The notes: a model not told the origin generated them from the sequence alone. DNA of 64,000 nt from an uncultured Mediterranea sp. (GCF_902493215.1 NZ_CABUOL010000013.1:1-64000), one strand, 5' to 3'; counted from the stretch's first letter, positions 52,022 to 61,914 are shown. Translations and numbers: made by a program.

Positions 52022-54013
52022 ATGGAAATTTACAGAAACCTGACCGGGGATGAGATTTTTCGGTTGAAGAACCAGGCATGTCTGTCAGACGACTGGGAGA
52101 AGATTCGTGTATCAGAAAACTTTTCAACGGAGTTTGTACACCATGCGCGTTTTTCGGGAGAAGTTAAATTGGGTGTTTTTCAGGCGGAGTTTACGCTACC
52201 GGGAGGTATCCGCAAGCATTCTGGCCTGCGGCATGTGACGTTGCACAACGTGACGGTGGGCGATAACTGCTGTATCGAGAATGTCCAGAACTATATTGCC
52301 AATTACGAAATCGGGCACGATACGTTCATCGAGAATGTGGATATCCTGTTGGTGGACGGGGTATCGAAGTTCGGTAATGGGGTGGAGGTGTCTGTACTGA
52401 ATGAGACGGGCGGTCGTGAGGTGGTTATCAATGACAAGCTGTCGGCACACTTGGCCTACATCATGGCACTCTACCGCCACCGGCCCGAACTGACTGCCCG
52501 TCTGAAAGAGATTGCCGATTATTATGCCGGCAAACATGCTTCGTCGGTAGGAACCATTGGCTGTCATGTAACCCTTATGAATACAGGTTCGGTTAGGAAT
52601 GTCCGTATCGGCGACTATACTCATATTTCGGGAACCTGCCGTCTGTCCAACGGCAGTATCAACAGCAACGAGGCAGCGCCTGTATGGGTGGGCGACGGTG
52701 TTATCTGCGATGACTTTATTCTTTCCAGCGGTTCGCATGTCGACGACGGTGCCATGCTGACACGTTGTTTTGTGGGGCAGGCCTGCAAGCTGGGGCATAA
52801 TTATTCGGCTTCGGATTCCCTGTTCTTCAGTAACTGCCAGGGAGAGAACGGTGAAGCATGTGCCATATTTGCCGGTCCCTTCACCGTGACACACCACAAG
52901 AGTACGCTGCTCATAGCGGGTATGTTTTCGTTCATGAACGCCGGTTCAGGTTCCAACCAGAGCAACCACATGTATAAGCTGGGCCCCATCCATCAGGGTA
53001 CATTGGAACGTGGTGCTAAGACTACATCCGATTCCTACATTCTTTGGCCGGCTCGTGTGGGAGCCTTCTCGCTCGTTATGGGGCGTCACGTCAACCATTC
53101 TGACACGTCGAACTTGCCGTTCTCTTATCTGATAGAGCAGAACAACACCACCTATCTGGTGCCGGGCGTCAACCTGCGCAGTGTGGGAACCATACGCGAC
53201 GCACAGAAGTGGCCCAAACGCGACGGGCGCAGGGACCCCAATAAGCTGGATTTCATCAACTACAACCTGCTCAGTCCTTATACCGTGCAAAAGATGTTCA
53301 AGGGGCGCGAGACACTGCTCAACCTGCGTCGGGCCAGCGGCGAGCTGTCCGACATTTATTCTTTCCATAGTGCCAAGATACGCAATTCGTCGTTGGTGAA
53401 CGGTATCAGGTTCTACGAAATTGCTATCCACAAATTCTTGGGCAACTCCGTCATCAAGCGCCTCGAGAGCATCGATTTCCGCAACGACGACGAAATCCGT
53501 GTCCGCCTTCGTCCCGATACGTCCATCGGCAGTGGCGAATGGGTGGACATCTCGGGTCTGATAGCACCGAAAAGCGAGGTAGATGCGCTGATAGCTGAGA
53601 TCGAAAGCGGAGCTGTGAACAAACTGAAGGAAATCAATGCTGAATTCGAACGGATGCATCGCAATTACTATACCTACGAATGGACGTGGGCTTACGAACA
53701 GTTGGAGGAGTTCTACGGGGTGAAGCCCGAAGAGATGACCTCGGCAGACATCATCCGTATTGTGGAGAAGTGGAAAGATGCAGTTATCGGCCTCGACCGC
53801 ATGGTTTATGAAGATGCCAAGAAGGAATTCTCTCTGGCTTCCATGACGGGTTTCGGTGCCGACGGTTCACGGCTGGAGAAGGAAATGGATTTCGAGCAGG
53901 TGCGTGGCGACTTCGAGAGCAATCCGTTTGTCACCGCCGTGCTGAAGCACATCGAGGTGAAGAGCGCGCTGGGCGACGAACTGATAGAGCGGATGAAGAG
54001 GGTGGGCAACTGA
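52022..54013 (+). CDS. Large left-handed beta-helix protein (DUF4954-like)
   Basis: A 663-residue cytoplasmic protein. Residues about 60-390 show hexapeptide-like turns of a left-handed beta helix (VTLHNVTVGDNCCIENVQNY; VTLMNTGSVRNVRIGDYTHI; PVWVGDGVICDDFILSSGSH), as in nucleotide-sugar acyl- or uridylyltransferases, and 400-660 a helical C-terminus. It matches an uncharacterised Bacteroidota family annotated as DUF4954. No acyltransferase histidine or nucleotide motif could be placed with confidence. ATG 52022 (MEIYRNLTGDE) is chosen over 51950. It is a single gene between hflX and fumarase. Confidence 0.8.
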   Translation: MEIYRNLTGDEIFRLKNQACLSDDWEKIRVSENFSTEFVHHARFSGEVKLGVFQAEFTLPGGIRKHSGLRHVTLHNVTVGDNCCIENVQNYIANYEIGHDTFIENVDILLVDGVSKFGNGVEVSVLNETGGREVVINDKLSAHLAYIMALYRHRPELTARLKEIADYYAGKHASSVGTIGCHVTLMNTGSVRNVRIGDYTHISGTCRLSNGSINSNEAAPVWVGDGVICDDFILSSGSHVDDGAMLTRCFVGQACKLGHNYSASDSLFFSNCQGENGEACAIFAGPFTVTHHKSTLLIAGMFSFMNAGSGSNQSNHMYKLGPIHQGTLERGAKTTSDSYILWPARVGAFSLVMGRHVNHSDTSNLPFSYLIEQNNTTYLVPGVNLRSVGTIRDAQKWPKRDGRRDPNKLDFINYNLLSPYTVQKMFKGRETLLNLRRASGELSDIYSFHSAKIRNSSLVNGIRFYEIAIHKFLGNSVIKRLESIDFRNDDEIRVRLRPDTSIGSGEWVDISGLIAPKSEVDALIAEIESGAVNKLKEINAEFERMHRNYYTYEWTWAYEQLEEFYGVKPEEMTSADIIRIVEKWKDAVIGLDRMVYEDAKKEFSLASMTGFGADGSRLEKEMDFEQVRGDFESNPFVTAVLKHIEVKSALGDELIERMKRVGN

Positions 54014-54086
54014 AATTATTCCTAAAAACCTCCCTCCCCGCCGAAGAAAAGGCTTTCAATTAAAGAAATATTTCGATAATACTTCT

Positions 54087-54094
54087 TACCTTTG
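54087..54094 (+). promoter_or_regulatory. -7 element of the fumarase gene
   Basis: TACCTTTG, full match to TAnnTTTG, 41 bases before the ATG. The -33 box is not clear. Confidence 0.5.
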
Positions 54095-54135
54095 CATTAA
54101 TCAAGATTGAACAACCTTTTAAACAAATTGTAATT

Positions 54136-55773
54136 ATGGCAACAACACCTCCGTTCAAGTATCAGCCCATGTTCGAGAAGGGCAAGGATACGACTGAGTA
54201 TTATCTGCTTACCAAGGACTACGTGTCTGTAAGCGAGTTTGAAGGAAAACCCATCCTGAAGATCGAGAAGGAAGGATTGACCGCCATGGCCAACGCGGCC
54301 TTCCGCGACGTGTCGTTCATGCTGCGCCGCTCGCACAACGAGCAGGTGGCCAAGATTCTGAGCGACCCCGAAGCCAGCGACAACGACAAGTACGTGGCAC
54401 TGACCTTCCTGCGCAATGCCGAAGTGGCCGCCAAGGGTCTGCTTCCCTTCTGCCAGGATACCGGTACGGCCATCATCCACGGTGAGAAAGGCCAGCAGGT
54501 ATGGACGGGCTATTGCGACGAAGAGGCCCTGTCGCTGGGTGTGTACAAGACTTATACTGAGGAGAACCTGCGCTACTCGCAGAACGCTCCGCTCACCATG
54601 TACGAGGAGGTGAACACCAAGTGCAACCTGCCCGCACAGATTGATATCGAGGCTACCGAAGGCATGGAATACGAGTTCCTCTGCGTGACCAAGGGCGGCG
54701 GTTCGGCCAACAAGACTTACCTCTATCAGGAGACGAAAGCCATCCTGAACCCCGAGACGCTGGTTCCGTTCCTCGTAGAGAAGATGAAGACGCTGGGTAC
54801 GGCGGCTTGTCCTCCTTACCATATTGCCTTCGTCATTGGCGGTACGTCGGCCGAGAAGAACCTGCTGACCGTGAAGCTCGCCTCCACCCGCTTCTATGAT
54901 AACCTGCCCACGACGGGTAATGAATACGGCCGTGCCTTCCGCGACATCGAGCTGGAAAAGAAGGTGCTCGAAGAGGCTCACAACATCGGCCTCGGCGCAC
55001 AGTTCGGCGGCAAGTACTATGCACACGACGTGCGCATCATCCGTCTGCCGCGCCATGGCGCATCGTGCCCCGTAGGTCTGGGCGTATCGTGCTCGGCCGA
55101 CCGCAACATCCGTTGCAAGATCAACAAGGACGGTATCTGGATTGAGAAGCTGGACAGCCATCCGGGCGAACTGATTCCCGAAGCTTTGCGTCAGGCAGGC
55201 GAAGGCGACGCTGTACGCATCGACCTGAACCAGCCGATGGCCGACATCCTGAAGGAGCTGACCAAGTATCCCGTGGCTACACGTCTGAGCCTGAACGGTA
55301 CCATCATCGTAGGCCGCGACATCGCACACGCCAAGCTGAAAGAGCGTCTGGACCGTGGTGAAGACCTGCCCCAGTACATCAAGGATCACCCCATTTACTA
55401 CGCCGGACCGGCCAAGACGCCGAAGGGTATGGCCTGCGGTTCGATGGGCCCCACGACGGCCGGACGTATGGACCCGTACGTCGACCTGTTCCAGAGCCAC
55501 GGCGGCAGCATGATTATGCTGGCCAAGGGTAACCGCAGCCAGGCCGTGACCGACGCCTGCAAGAAGCACGGCGGCTTCTATCTCGGCTCCATCGGTGGTC
55601 CTGCAGCCATTCTGGCACAGAACAACATCAAGAGCATCGAGTGCGTGGAATATCCCGAACTGGGCATGGAAGCCATCTGGAAGATCGAGGTGGAAGACTT
55701 CCCCGCCTTCATCCTCGTGGACGACAAGGGCAACGACTTCTTCAAGCAACTGAAGCCCCGCTGCTGCAAGTAA
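54136..55773 (+). CDS. Class I fumarate hydratase (iron-sulfur)
   Basis: A 545-residue one-chain class I fumarase, the FumA/FumB type, interconverting fumarate and malate with a 4Fe-4S cluster. Seen: LLPFCQDTGTAIIHG (first cluster Cys region), TKGGGSANKTYLY, CPPYHIAFVIGGTSAEKNL, HGASCPVGLGVSCSADRN, and the beta-domain YYAGPAKTPKGMACGSMGPT followed by TAGRMD. In Bacteroides it acts in the reductive branch that makes succinate. Single gene with its own -7 element and a strong terminator. High use of frequent codons suggests strong expression. Confidence 0.95.
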   Translation: MATTPPFKYQPMFEKGKDTTEYYLLTKDYVSVSEFEGKPILKIEKEGLTAMANAAFRDVSFMLRRSHNEQVAKILSDPEASDNDKYVALTFLRNAEVAAKGLLPFCQDTGTAIIHGEKGQQVWTGYCDEEALSLGVYKTYTEENLRYSQNAPLTMYEEVNTKCNLPAQIDIEATEGMEYEFLCVTKGGGSANKTYLYQETKAILNPETLVPFLVEKMKTLGTAACPPYHIAFVIGGTSAEKNLLTVKLASTRFYDNLPTTGNEYGRAFRDIELEKKVLEEAHNIGLGAQFGGKYYAHDVRIIRLPRHGASCPVGLGVSCSADRNIRCKINKDGIWIEKLDSHPGELIPEALRQAGEGDAVRIDLNQPMADILKELTKYPVATRLSLNGTIIVGRDIAHAKLKERLDRGEDLPQYIKDHPIYYAGPAKTPKGMACGSMGPTTAGRMDPYVDLFQSHGGSMIMLAKGNRSQAVTDACKKHGGFYLGSIGGPAAILAQNNIKSIECVEYPELGMEAIWKIEVEDFPAFILVDDKGNDFFKQLKPRCCK

Positions 55774-55796
55774 CCCCTGCGCGGCACAAATATAGA

Positions 55797-55845
55797 AAAG
55801 GATGCGCTCCCCATTGCGGGGAGGCGCATCCTTTTTTTGTCTGCA
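55797..55845 (+). terminator. Terminator of the fumarase gene
   Basis: AAAAGGATGCGC-CCCC pairs with GGGG-GCGCATCCTTTT around ATTGC, followed by TTTTTTT. Confidence 0.88.
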
Positions 55846-55871
55846 TCCGTTCGTCTTGCAGGCCCGAGGCC

Positions 55872-56040
55872 GGGCTTCCTTTCCGTTTCCTACGGAGAAA
55901 CTCCGTTTCCCATACGAGGAAACGCCAGTTACCCTTGGAGGAAACGGGCGTTTCCATGCGCAGGAAACGAGCGTTCCCCTTGAAGGAAACGGCTGTTCCC
56001 TTTTAAAGGTAACGGTCGTTCCCTTTAAAGGTTACGGCCA
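55872..56040. repeat. Degenerate tandem array, 22-23 bp period
   Basis: Seven units of about AGGAAACGGNCGTTCCC with short spacers; AGGAAAC-like starts are at 55895, 55917, 55939, 55962, 55984, 56007 and 56029 (steps 22, 22, 23, 22, 23, 22). Most units are imperfect palindromes (GGAAACG/CGTTTCC). A weaker unit may precede at about 55872. Confidence 0.8.
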
Positions 56041-56158
56041 TAAGGTCCTATGCCGGCTGGCAGATGCGGGCAGGATATGGATTTTTCAGGCTTCTTTTTG
56101 GCAGATGTCAGCATACTTTCCTATCTTTATGCCTTCAAACTTTTAATGAATAGACTTT

Positions 56159-57313
56159 ATGGAGAAAACAGTTTCGACACATGAGTCTGGGCACATCGTG
56201 TGGCTGGACGTGGTGCGTCTGGTAGCCATGTTTGCCGTGGTGTGCTGCCATTGTACGGACCCTTTCAATTTTTATCCGGGCACTTCGCCCGACATCGGTG
56301 AAATCAAGTTCTGGGGAGCGGCCTATGGGGCGGTGCTGCGTCCCTGCGTGCCGTTGTTTGTCATGATTACGGGCGCACTGCTGTTGCCGGTGCGGGGCAG
56401 CAGCGGGGCTTTCTACAAGAAGCGCATCACGCGCGTGTTCTTTCCGTTTCTCATCTGGTCGGTGCTCTACAACCTCTTCCCGTGGCTGACGGGACTGCTG
56501 GGTGTGGAGCCGCGGGTCATCCTCGACTTCTTCCCTTATTCGGGCGAGGACGTGATGCGCCAGTCGCTCGGCGTCAGCCTGGGATACATCGGGGGTATTC
56601 CGTTCAACTTCTCCATCCTGGCTGTGCACATGTGGTACATCTACCTGCTCATCGGGCTTTACCTGTATCTGCCCATCTTCTCGGCTTGGGTGGCGCAGGC
56701 TTCGGAGCGGGCCAAGATGGGATTCCTGGCGCTGTGGGGCGTGACGCTGCTGTTGCCCTACTACAATGAGTTTGTTTCCGAATATCTGTGGGGTTCCTGC
56801 TCGTGGAATTCGTTCGGCATGCTCTACTACTTTGCCGGATTCAACGGCTATCTGTTGCTGGGTCACGTGCTGCGCCATAGGGAGTGGAGCGGGCGGACGT
56901 TGCTGCTGGCCGGTGTGCCGATGTTTGTGGCAGGCTATGCGGTGACCTACCTGGGCTTCCGCCACATGACGTCGTTGCCCGACTGTACAGATGAAATGCT
57001 CGAACTGTTCTTTACCTATTGTTCGCTGAACGTGGCTCTGATGACGGTACCTGTCTTCATGGTCTGCAAGAAGATACGCATCCGTTCGGAGCGCCTGCAG
57101 CGGATGCTGGCCAATCTGACGCTTTGCGGTTTCGGCGTCTATATGATACATTATTTCTTCACGGGCCCGTCGGTGGTACTGATGCGTGCGTTGGAGGTAC
57201 CCATCCCGTTGCAGATACCCTGCGCCTCGGTAGTGGCGTTCGGTGTGTCGTGGCTGTTGGTTTCGATGGCCTACCGCTGGTTCGGCCCGCGGACGAAGTG
57301 GGTGCTGGGCTGA
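56159..57313 (+). CDS. Membrane acyltransferase (acyltransferase 3 / WecH-like)
   Basis: A 384-residue inner-membrane protein with about ten membrane helices. Family marks: IVWLDVVRLVAMFAVVCCHC with the helix-1 histidine and Arg, VPLFVMITGALLLP, the KKRITRVFFPFLIWSVLYN stretch, and MWYIYLLIGLYLYLPIF. It should transfer an acetyl or similar group to a surface sugar or lipid carrier; the acceptor is unknown. It stands alone between fumarase and the efflux operon, facing the latter, with a shared hairpin region at 57320-57418. Confidence 0.85.
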   Translation: MEKTVSTHESGHIVWLDVVRLVAMFAVVCCHCTDPFNFYPGTSPDIGEIKFWGAAYGAVLRPCVPLFVMITGALLLPVRGSSGAFYKKRITRVFFPFLIWSVLYNLFPWLTGLLGVEPRVILDFFPYSGEDVMRQSLGVSLGYIGGIPFNFSILAVHMWYIYLLIGLYLYLPIFSAWVAQASERAKMGFLALWGVTLLLPYYNEFVSEYLWGSCSWNSFGMLYYFAGFNGYLLLGHVLRHREWSGRTLLLAGVPMFVAGYAVTYLGFRHMTSLPDCTDEMLELFFTYCSLNVALMTVPVFMVCKKIRIRSERLQRMLANLTLCGFGVYMIHYFFTGPSVVLMRALEVPIPLQIPCASVVAFGVSWLLVSMAYRWFGPRTKWVLG

Positions 57314-57319
57314 TAAAAG

Positions 57320-57418
57320 CAAAGAAGGTGTGTCAAAATGAAGTGAGACAATTTTAACTCCCCCTCCTTCCAGAAGGAGGAGAGGCTCAGATACCTCTAT
57401 TTTGACACACCCTCTTTG
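57320..57418. terminator. Large nested hairpin between convergent genes
   Basis: Outer arms CAAAGAAGGTGTGTCAAAAT (57320-57339) and ATTTTGACACACCCTCTTTG (57399-57418) pair with one mismatch/bulge; an inner hairpin CCTCCTTC/GAAGGAGG lies at 57363-57380. It probably ends transcription from both sides, but its 99-base size and nested form are more than a plain terminator. Confidence 0.65.
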
Positions 57419-57435
57419 TTTCTGAGTAAGAATGA

Positions 57436-58761
57436 TTATTCCAGGTATTTCGTGACCTTGCCGCTGATTTGCAGCAGGGAGATTTCGCAGAGTTTGGTGT
57501 TGTACTCGGCCGTCAGGATACGTTCCTCGGCGTCGAGGAGACTCTTCTGTGCTTCGCGCATCTCGATACCCGAAAGGTTGCCCAGCATGTAACGCTCCAT
57601 GGCGATGTCGTGGTTGTCCTTGGCGGCGATGAGGTTCTGCCGTTCCAGGTTCAGCATCTCCAGATTGTTGCGGTAGGCCTGCCACAGGTTGCTCAGGTCG
57701 GCCCGCAGAGCCAGTTCCAGTTCGTCGCGTTGCAGGCGTGCGTTCTTCACGGCGATGCTGGCATTGCGCCGCTCGCGCTTGCGGTTGCCGTCGAAGAGGT
57801 TGAACCCAACGGTGATGCCTCCGTTGAATCCGAAGTTGTTGCGGCGGCTGTAGCTGTTGATGTCATACTTGTTGAACGTATAGCCGTATCCGGCGTTCAG
57901 CCGCACGTAGGGATAGTTGCGTGAATTCACTTTCTTGTAGTCCATCTGTGCCAGCTGGGTGTTCTGGTCGGCCTTCAGCAGGGAGGAGTTTACGCTCAGG
58001 GTGGCTTTCCACAGCTCTTCGAAGTCGAGCGACTGGTTCACGTCGATGATGCTGTCGGGCGTCTGGATGAGCTGGTCCACGTCTTCGTTGCCCATCAGCT
58101 CGTTCAGGTTGATGCGCGAGGTGTGCAGCAGCTCCTGCTGCTTCATGTACTGGGCGCTGTCGGCGTTGAAGTCCACCTTGGCCTGCTGGTAGTCGAGGCG
58201 CGAGAAGTCGCCCACATGGTAGCGTGCCTCCACGATGCGCAGTCGTTCCTTGGAGAGCTGCACGGCATAGAGCAGGTTCTTCATGCGGATTTTCTGCTGG
58301 ATGAAGTTGTAGTATTCGGCAGCCAGCGAGGCGATGAAGTCTTCCAGCGCGATGCGTGTATTGGTCTCTCCCTGTTCGCGGAGCAGCTTCAGCTGTTGGT
58401 AGGTGGTGGAGATGTTGAAGCCGTCGAAGATGGTCCAGTTCAGGTCGATGCCTGCATCGACGGTCTGGTCGAACACGTTATGCTGCTTTTCCGTAACGCC
58501 TGTGCTCCGCACGGTGCTGTTGGTGTTGTCCAGCGTAGCCCGGTAGCCGCCTGTCAGGTCGATGGTGGGCAGGGCGCCTGCGTTGGCCAGGGTGGCGTTG
58601 TTTTTACTGATCTGCTCCTCGTTGTGCGTGATGCGCAGGGAGTAGTTGTTGAGCAGCCCCTGTTCGAGGCACGACTTCAGGGTATAGGTGGTCGCCTGCT
58701 GTGCCTGCAGGGAACACAGGGCACAGAATGCGGCTATCATAGACAAGGCGATTCGTTTCAT
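57436..58761 (-). CDS. TolC-family outer-membrane efflux protein
   Basis: A 441-residue outer-membrane factor. Signal peptide (cleaved near CSLQAQQ) and two copies of the OEP repeat: TYTLKSCLEQGLLNNYSLRI with the first helical hairpin to about residue 210, and LRLNAGYGYTF-type strands with SRRNNFGFNGGITVGFNLFD starting the second. It ends IEMREAQKSLLDAEERILTA then LLQISGKVTKYLE. Third gene of the adaptor/pump/channel operon; its start overlaps the end of the pump gene by four bases (58758-58761). Forms the exit duct for the RND pump. Confidence 0.92.
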   Translation of the reverse strand: MKRIALSMIAAFCALCSLQAQQATTYTLKSCLEQGLLNNYSLRITHNEEQISKNNATLANAGALPTIDLTGGYRATLDNTNSTVRSTGVTEKQHNVFDQTVDAGIDLNWTIFDGFNISTTYQQLKLLREQGETNTRIALEDFIASLAAEYYNFIQQKIRMKNLLYAVQLSKERLRIVEARYHVGDFSRLDYQQAKVDFNADSAQYMKQQELLHTSRINLNELMGNEDVDQLIQTPDSIIDVNQSLDFEELWKATLSVNSSLLKADQNTQLAQMDYKKVNSRNYPYVRLNAGYGYTFNKYDINSYSRRNNFGFNGGITVGFNLFDGNRKRERRNASIAVKNARLQRDELELALRADLSNLWQAYRNNLEMLNLERQNLIAAKDNHDIAMERYMLGNLSGIEMREAQKSLLDAEERILTAEYNTKLCEISLLQISGKVTKYLE

Positions 58762-61700
58762 ATCTTTCTTACTTTACTTCGGTTGGTTGACACATAGCTG
58801 TAGATGGCGGGCACGATGTACATGGTGAGCAGTGTGGATACCAGCATGCCGCCTACCACAGCCGTACCCATGGCGATGCGCTGGTTGGCACCTTCGCCTG
58901 TGGCGAAAGCCAGCGGGATGAGGCCGATGACGGTCGAGGCGCTGGTCATCAGGATGGGGCGCAGACGCTGGAGGGCGGCGTCCTTGATGGCCTGCAACTT
59001 GTCTTCGCCCGCTTCCTGCTTCTGGTTGGCAAACTCCACAATGAGGATACCGTTCTTGGCTACCAGACCGATGAGCATAATAATGCCGATCTGGCTGAAG
59101 ATGTTCATCGTGATGTCACCGAAATACATGAATATCAGGGCTCCGGCAATGGCCAGCGGCACGGTGAGCATGATGATGAGCGGGTCCTTGAAGCTCTCGA
59201 ACTGGGCGGCCAGAATCAGATAGATGAGGAAGATGGCCAGGATGAAGGCAAACATCAGGCTGGAGGCACTCTCACTATAGTCCTTCGAGTCGCCTGCCAG
59301 TGCCGTACGGAAGGTTTCGTCCAGCACTTCGTCGGCTATCTTGTCCATTTCTTCCAGTCCCTGTCCGATGGTCTTGCCCTCGGCCAGACCGGCCGAAACA
59401 GTGGCCGATACGAAACGGTTGTAGCGGTACAGCTTCGGAGGAGCCGTGCCGTAGACCAGTTCCACGAGGTTGTCGAGCTGGATCATGTCGCCTGCATCGT
59501 TACGGATGTACAGGCCGACGAGGTAGGCCGGCTTGTTGCGTTGCTGGCGGTTGATTTCTCCCAATATCTCGTATTGCTTGCCGTTCATGTAGAAGTAGCC
59601 CATACGCTGGCCGCTCAAGCCGTATTGCAGGGTCTGGGCAATGTTCTTGGTGCTGACGCCCATGGCGCCGGCCTTGTCGCGGTTGATGCTGATGCGGGCT
59701 TCAGGCTTGCTGAACTTCAGGTCGACGTCGGCCATCTGGAAAACATCGTTTTCGTAGACGCGTTCCATAAACTTCGGCAGCACTTCCTGCAGCTTTTCAA
59801 GGTTGGTGGCCTGCAATACATATTGCACGGGCATGCTGGCACGGCGTCCGCCGAACGAAGACTGCTGGCGCAGGAAGGCGCGGGCTTCTGTTTCGGACTT
59901 CAGGGCGCGGGTCAGCTTGGCGGCCACATCCATCTGGCTGTAGTCGCGTTCGCGGATATCTTTCAGCGTGATTTGTACGTTACCGCTTCCGCTCGATACA
60001 CGTGCCGTGACGGCTTCGGCATCGGGGATGATGGAGTCGACCACGTCGTTGATGCGTTCGGTATAGTCGCGGATGTATTCGTAGCTCACACCTTCGGCAC
60101 CGATGGTACTGATGGTGATTTGTGAGCGGTCTTCCAATGGAGCCATTTCGGCAGGTATGCTGTTCCACAGCACGAAGATGATGCAGAACGTAATCAAGGT
60201 GAACACCAGTGCTATCCACCGCTTGTGCAGGAAGGCGGCCAGTGAACGGCTGTACAGGCGGTTCATCCCTTCGAAGAAGGGTTCCGTCTTGCGGTAGAAC
60301 CAGTTTTTCTGTTCCTGTCGTTTCAGCAGCTTGGTGGCCAGCATCGGCGTGAAGGTAAGGGCTGCAAACGAGGATATAATGATGGAGCCCGAGATGACGA
60401 AGCTGAACTCGCGGAAGAGTCGGCCAGTGGTACCTTCCATGAAGACAATGGGGAAGAACACGGCCACCAGCGTGATGGTGGTGGAGATGACGGCAAAGAA
60501 GATTTCCTTGGCTCCCTCGATGCCTGCTTCCTTGGGCGGCATGCCTTTCTCGATGCGGACATAGATGTTCTCGGTCATTACGATGGCGTCGTCCACCACC
60601 AGACCTACGGAGAGGACGACGGCCAGCATCGTCAGTACGTTGATGGAGAAACCTGCCACGTACATCACGAAGAAGGCACCGATGAGCGACACGGGAATTA
60701 CGATACAGGGTACCAGCGTGACGCGCCAGTCGCGCAAGAAGAGGAAGATGATGATGATAACCAGCACGAAGGCTTCATACACGGTGCTTTCCACCTCGCT
60801 GATGGAGGCGCGGATGAACTTGGTGTTGTCGAATCCGTAGCTGTAGGTCACGTCTTCGGGCAGATCTTTCTTCATGCGCTCCATGCGTTCGTACACGGCG
60901 TCGGCAATCTGGATGTGGTTGGCACCCGGCTGGGGAACGACGACTACACCTACCATCGGCACGCCGTTCATCTTCATGTAGCTCTTGATGTCGGCGGCTC
61001 CCAGTTCGGCACGGCCGATATCGCTGAAACGGATGATGCGGTTGGCATCTTCCTTGATGATGAGGTTGTTGAACTCTTCGGGTGTATGCATCAGACCCAG
61101 GGTACGGATGGTAAGCTCGGTCGTATTTCCTTCGATACTGCCCGACGGGAGCTCGATGTTTTCCTGGTCGATGGCATTCTTTACGTCGACGGGGGTGATG
61201 CCGTAGCCCGACATCTTGGTGGGGTCGAGCCAAAGGCGCATGGAGTACTTCTTTTCACCCCAGATGCTCACGCTACTTACGTCGGAGATAGTCTGAAGCT
61301 GTTCCTTTACGGTGAGGTCAGCTATCTCGCTCAGCTCCAGCAGCGAGCGCTTGTTGCTCTGCAGGGCTACCATCAGGATGGGCACGGCGTCTGCATCGGC
61401 TTTCGATACGGTAGGAGGGTCGCAGTCGCGGGGCAGGTAACGCTGGGCACGCGACACCTTGTCGCGCACGTCGTTGGCGGCTGTCTCCAGGTCGACAGAC
61501 AGTTCGAATTCGACGGTGATTCGGCTTTGCCCCTGCTGGCTGACACTGGTCAACGAGCGGATACCGGGGATACCGTTGATGTTCTGTTCCAGCGGTTCGG
61601 TAATCTGGTTCTCGATAACGTCGGCGTTGGCACCCGTGTACGAACAGGACACGGAGATGATGGGGTTGTCCACCGACGGATATTCGCGCACGCCGAGGTA

Positions 61701-61790
61701 GGTATAGCCAATGAGTCCAAAGAGCAGGATGATGATGGTCAGTACCGTCGACAATACGGGGCGGCGTATGCTTAGTTCGGATATATTCAT
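58758..61790 (-). CDS. RND multidrug efflux pump (AcrB/MexB-like, HAE1)
   Basis: A 1010-residue inner-membrane proton-driven pump. Twelve membrane segments in two halves with large periplasmic loops after segments 1 and 7. Typical: N-terminal ISELSIRRPVLSTVLTIIIL, loop motif GIRSLTSVSQQGQSRITVEF, proton-relay segment GLVVDDAIVMTENIYVRIEK with paired Asp, and the second-half mirror IGIIMLIGLVAKNGILIVEF. The length is close to that of AcrB (1049). Substrates cannot be told from sequence; drugs, bile acids and detergents are typical for the class. The adaptor gene lies 124 bases upstream. Confidence 0.95.
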   Translation of the reverse strand: MNISELSIRRPVLSTVLTIIILLFGLIGYTYLGVREYPSVDNPIISVSCSYTGANADVIENQITEPLEQNINGIPGIRSLTSVSQQGQSRITVEFELSVDLETAANDVRDKVSRAQRYLPRDCDPPTVSKADADAVPILMVALQSNKRSLLELSEIADLTVKEQLQTISDVSSVSIWGEKKYSMRLWLDPTKMSGYGITPVDVKNAIDQENIELPSGSIEGNTTELTIRTLGLMHTPEEFNNLIIKEDANRIIRFSDIGRAELGAADIKSYMKMNGVPMVGVVVVPQPGANHIQIADAVYERMERMKKDLPEDVTYSYGFDNTKFIRASISEVESTVYEAFVLVIIIIFLFLRDWRVTLVPCIVIPVSLIGAFFVMYVAGFSINVLTMLAVVLSVGLVVDDAIVMTENIYVRIEKGMPPKEAGIEGAKEIFFAVISTTITLVAVFFPIVFMEGTTGRLFREFSFVISGSIIISSFAALTFTPMLATKLLKRQEQKNWFYRKTEPFFEGMNRLYSRSLAAFLHKRWIALVFTLITFCIIFVLWNSIPAEMAPLEDRSQITISTIGAEGVSYEYIRDYTERINDVVDSIIPDAEAVTARVSSGSGNVQITLKDIRERDYSQMDVAAKLTRALKSETEARAFLRQQSSFGGRRASMPVQYVLQATNLEKLQEVLPKFMERVYENDVFQMADVDLKFSKPEARISINRDKAGAMGVSTKNIAQTLQYGLSGQRMGYFYMNGKQYEILGEINRQQRNKPAYLVGLYIRNDAGDMIQLDNLVELVYGTAPPKLYRYNRFVSATVSAGLAEGKTIGQGLEEMDKIADEVLDETFRTALAGDSKDYSESASSLMFAFILAIFLIYLILAAQFESFKDPLIIMLTVPLAIAGALIFMYFGDITMNIFSQIGIIMLIGLVAKNGILIVEFANQKQEAGEDKLQAIKDAALQRLRPILMTSASTVIGLIPLAFATGEGANQRIAMGTAVVGGMLVSTLLTMYIVPAIYSYVSTNRSKVRKI

Positions 61791-61914
61791 TGCATTGATG
61801 AATTAAGAATTAGGAATTAAAAATGAAGTTCTGTTGGATGAATCATTCGGAATGAAGGCCTCGTCTCTGCTGGTCCGCAGGTTGATTCTTCACTCTTCGT
61901 TCTTCATGCTTCAT
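61791..61914. other. Gap within efflux operon
   Basis: 124 bases, longer than expected inside an operon. It contains an AAATGAAG (61819-61826) and CTTCATTT (61910-61917) pair and other near-inverted AATGAAG/CTTCATT pieces, which look like a small inserted palindromic sequence. Confidence 0.4.

Larger units (their letters stand above)
55774..56158. other. Intergenic region with terminator and 22-bp repeat array
   Basis: 385 bases: the fumarase terminator (55797-55838), a GC-rich array of degenerate 22-23 base repeats (about 55872-56040), then about 110 bases in which I see no clear signal before the acyltransferase gene. Confidence 0.7.

Noticed and set aside
54097..55749. 550-codon minus-strand open frame
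   Set aside because: Complete antisense shadow of the fumarase gene, caused by its strong codon bias.
55872..56040. CRISPR array
   Set aside because: Units are degenerate and continuous with no distinct spacers of about 30 bases, and there are no cas genes nearby.
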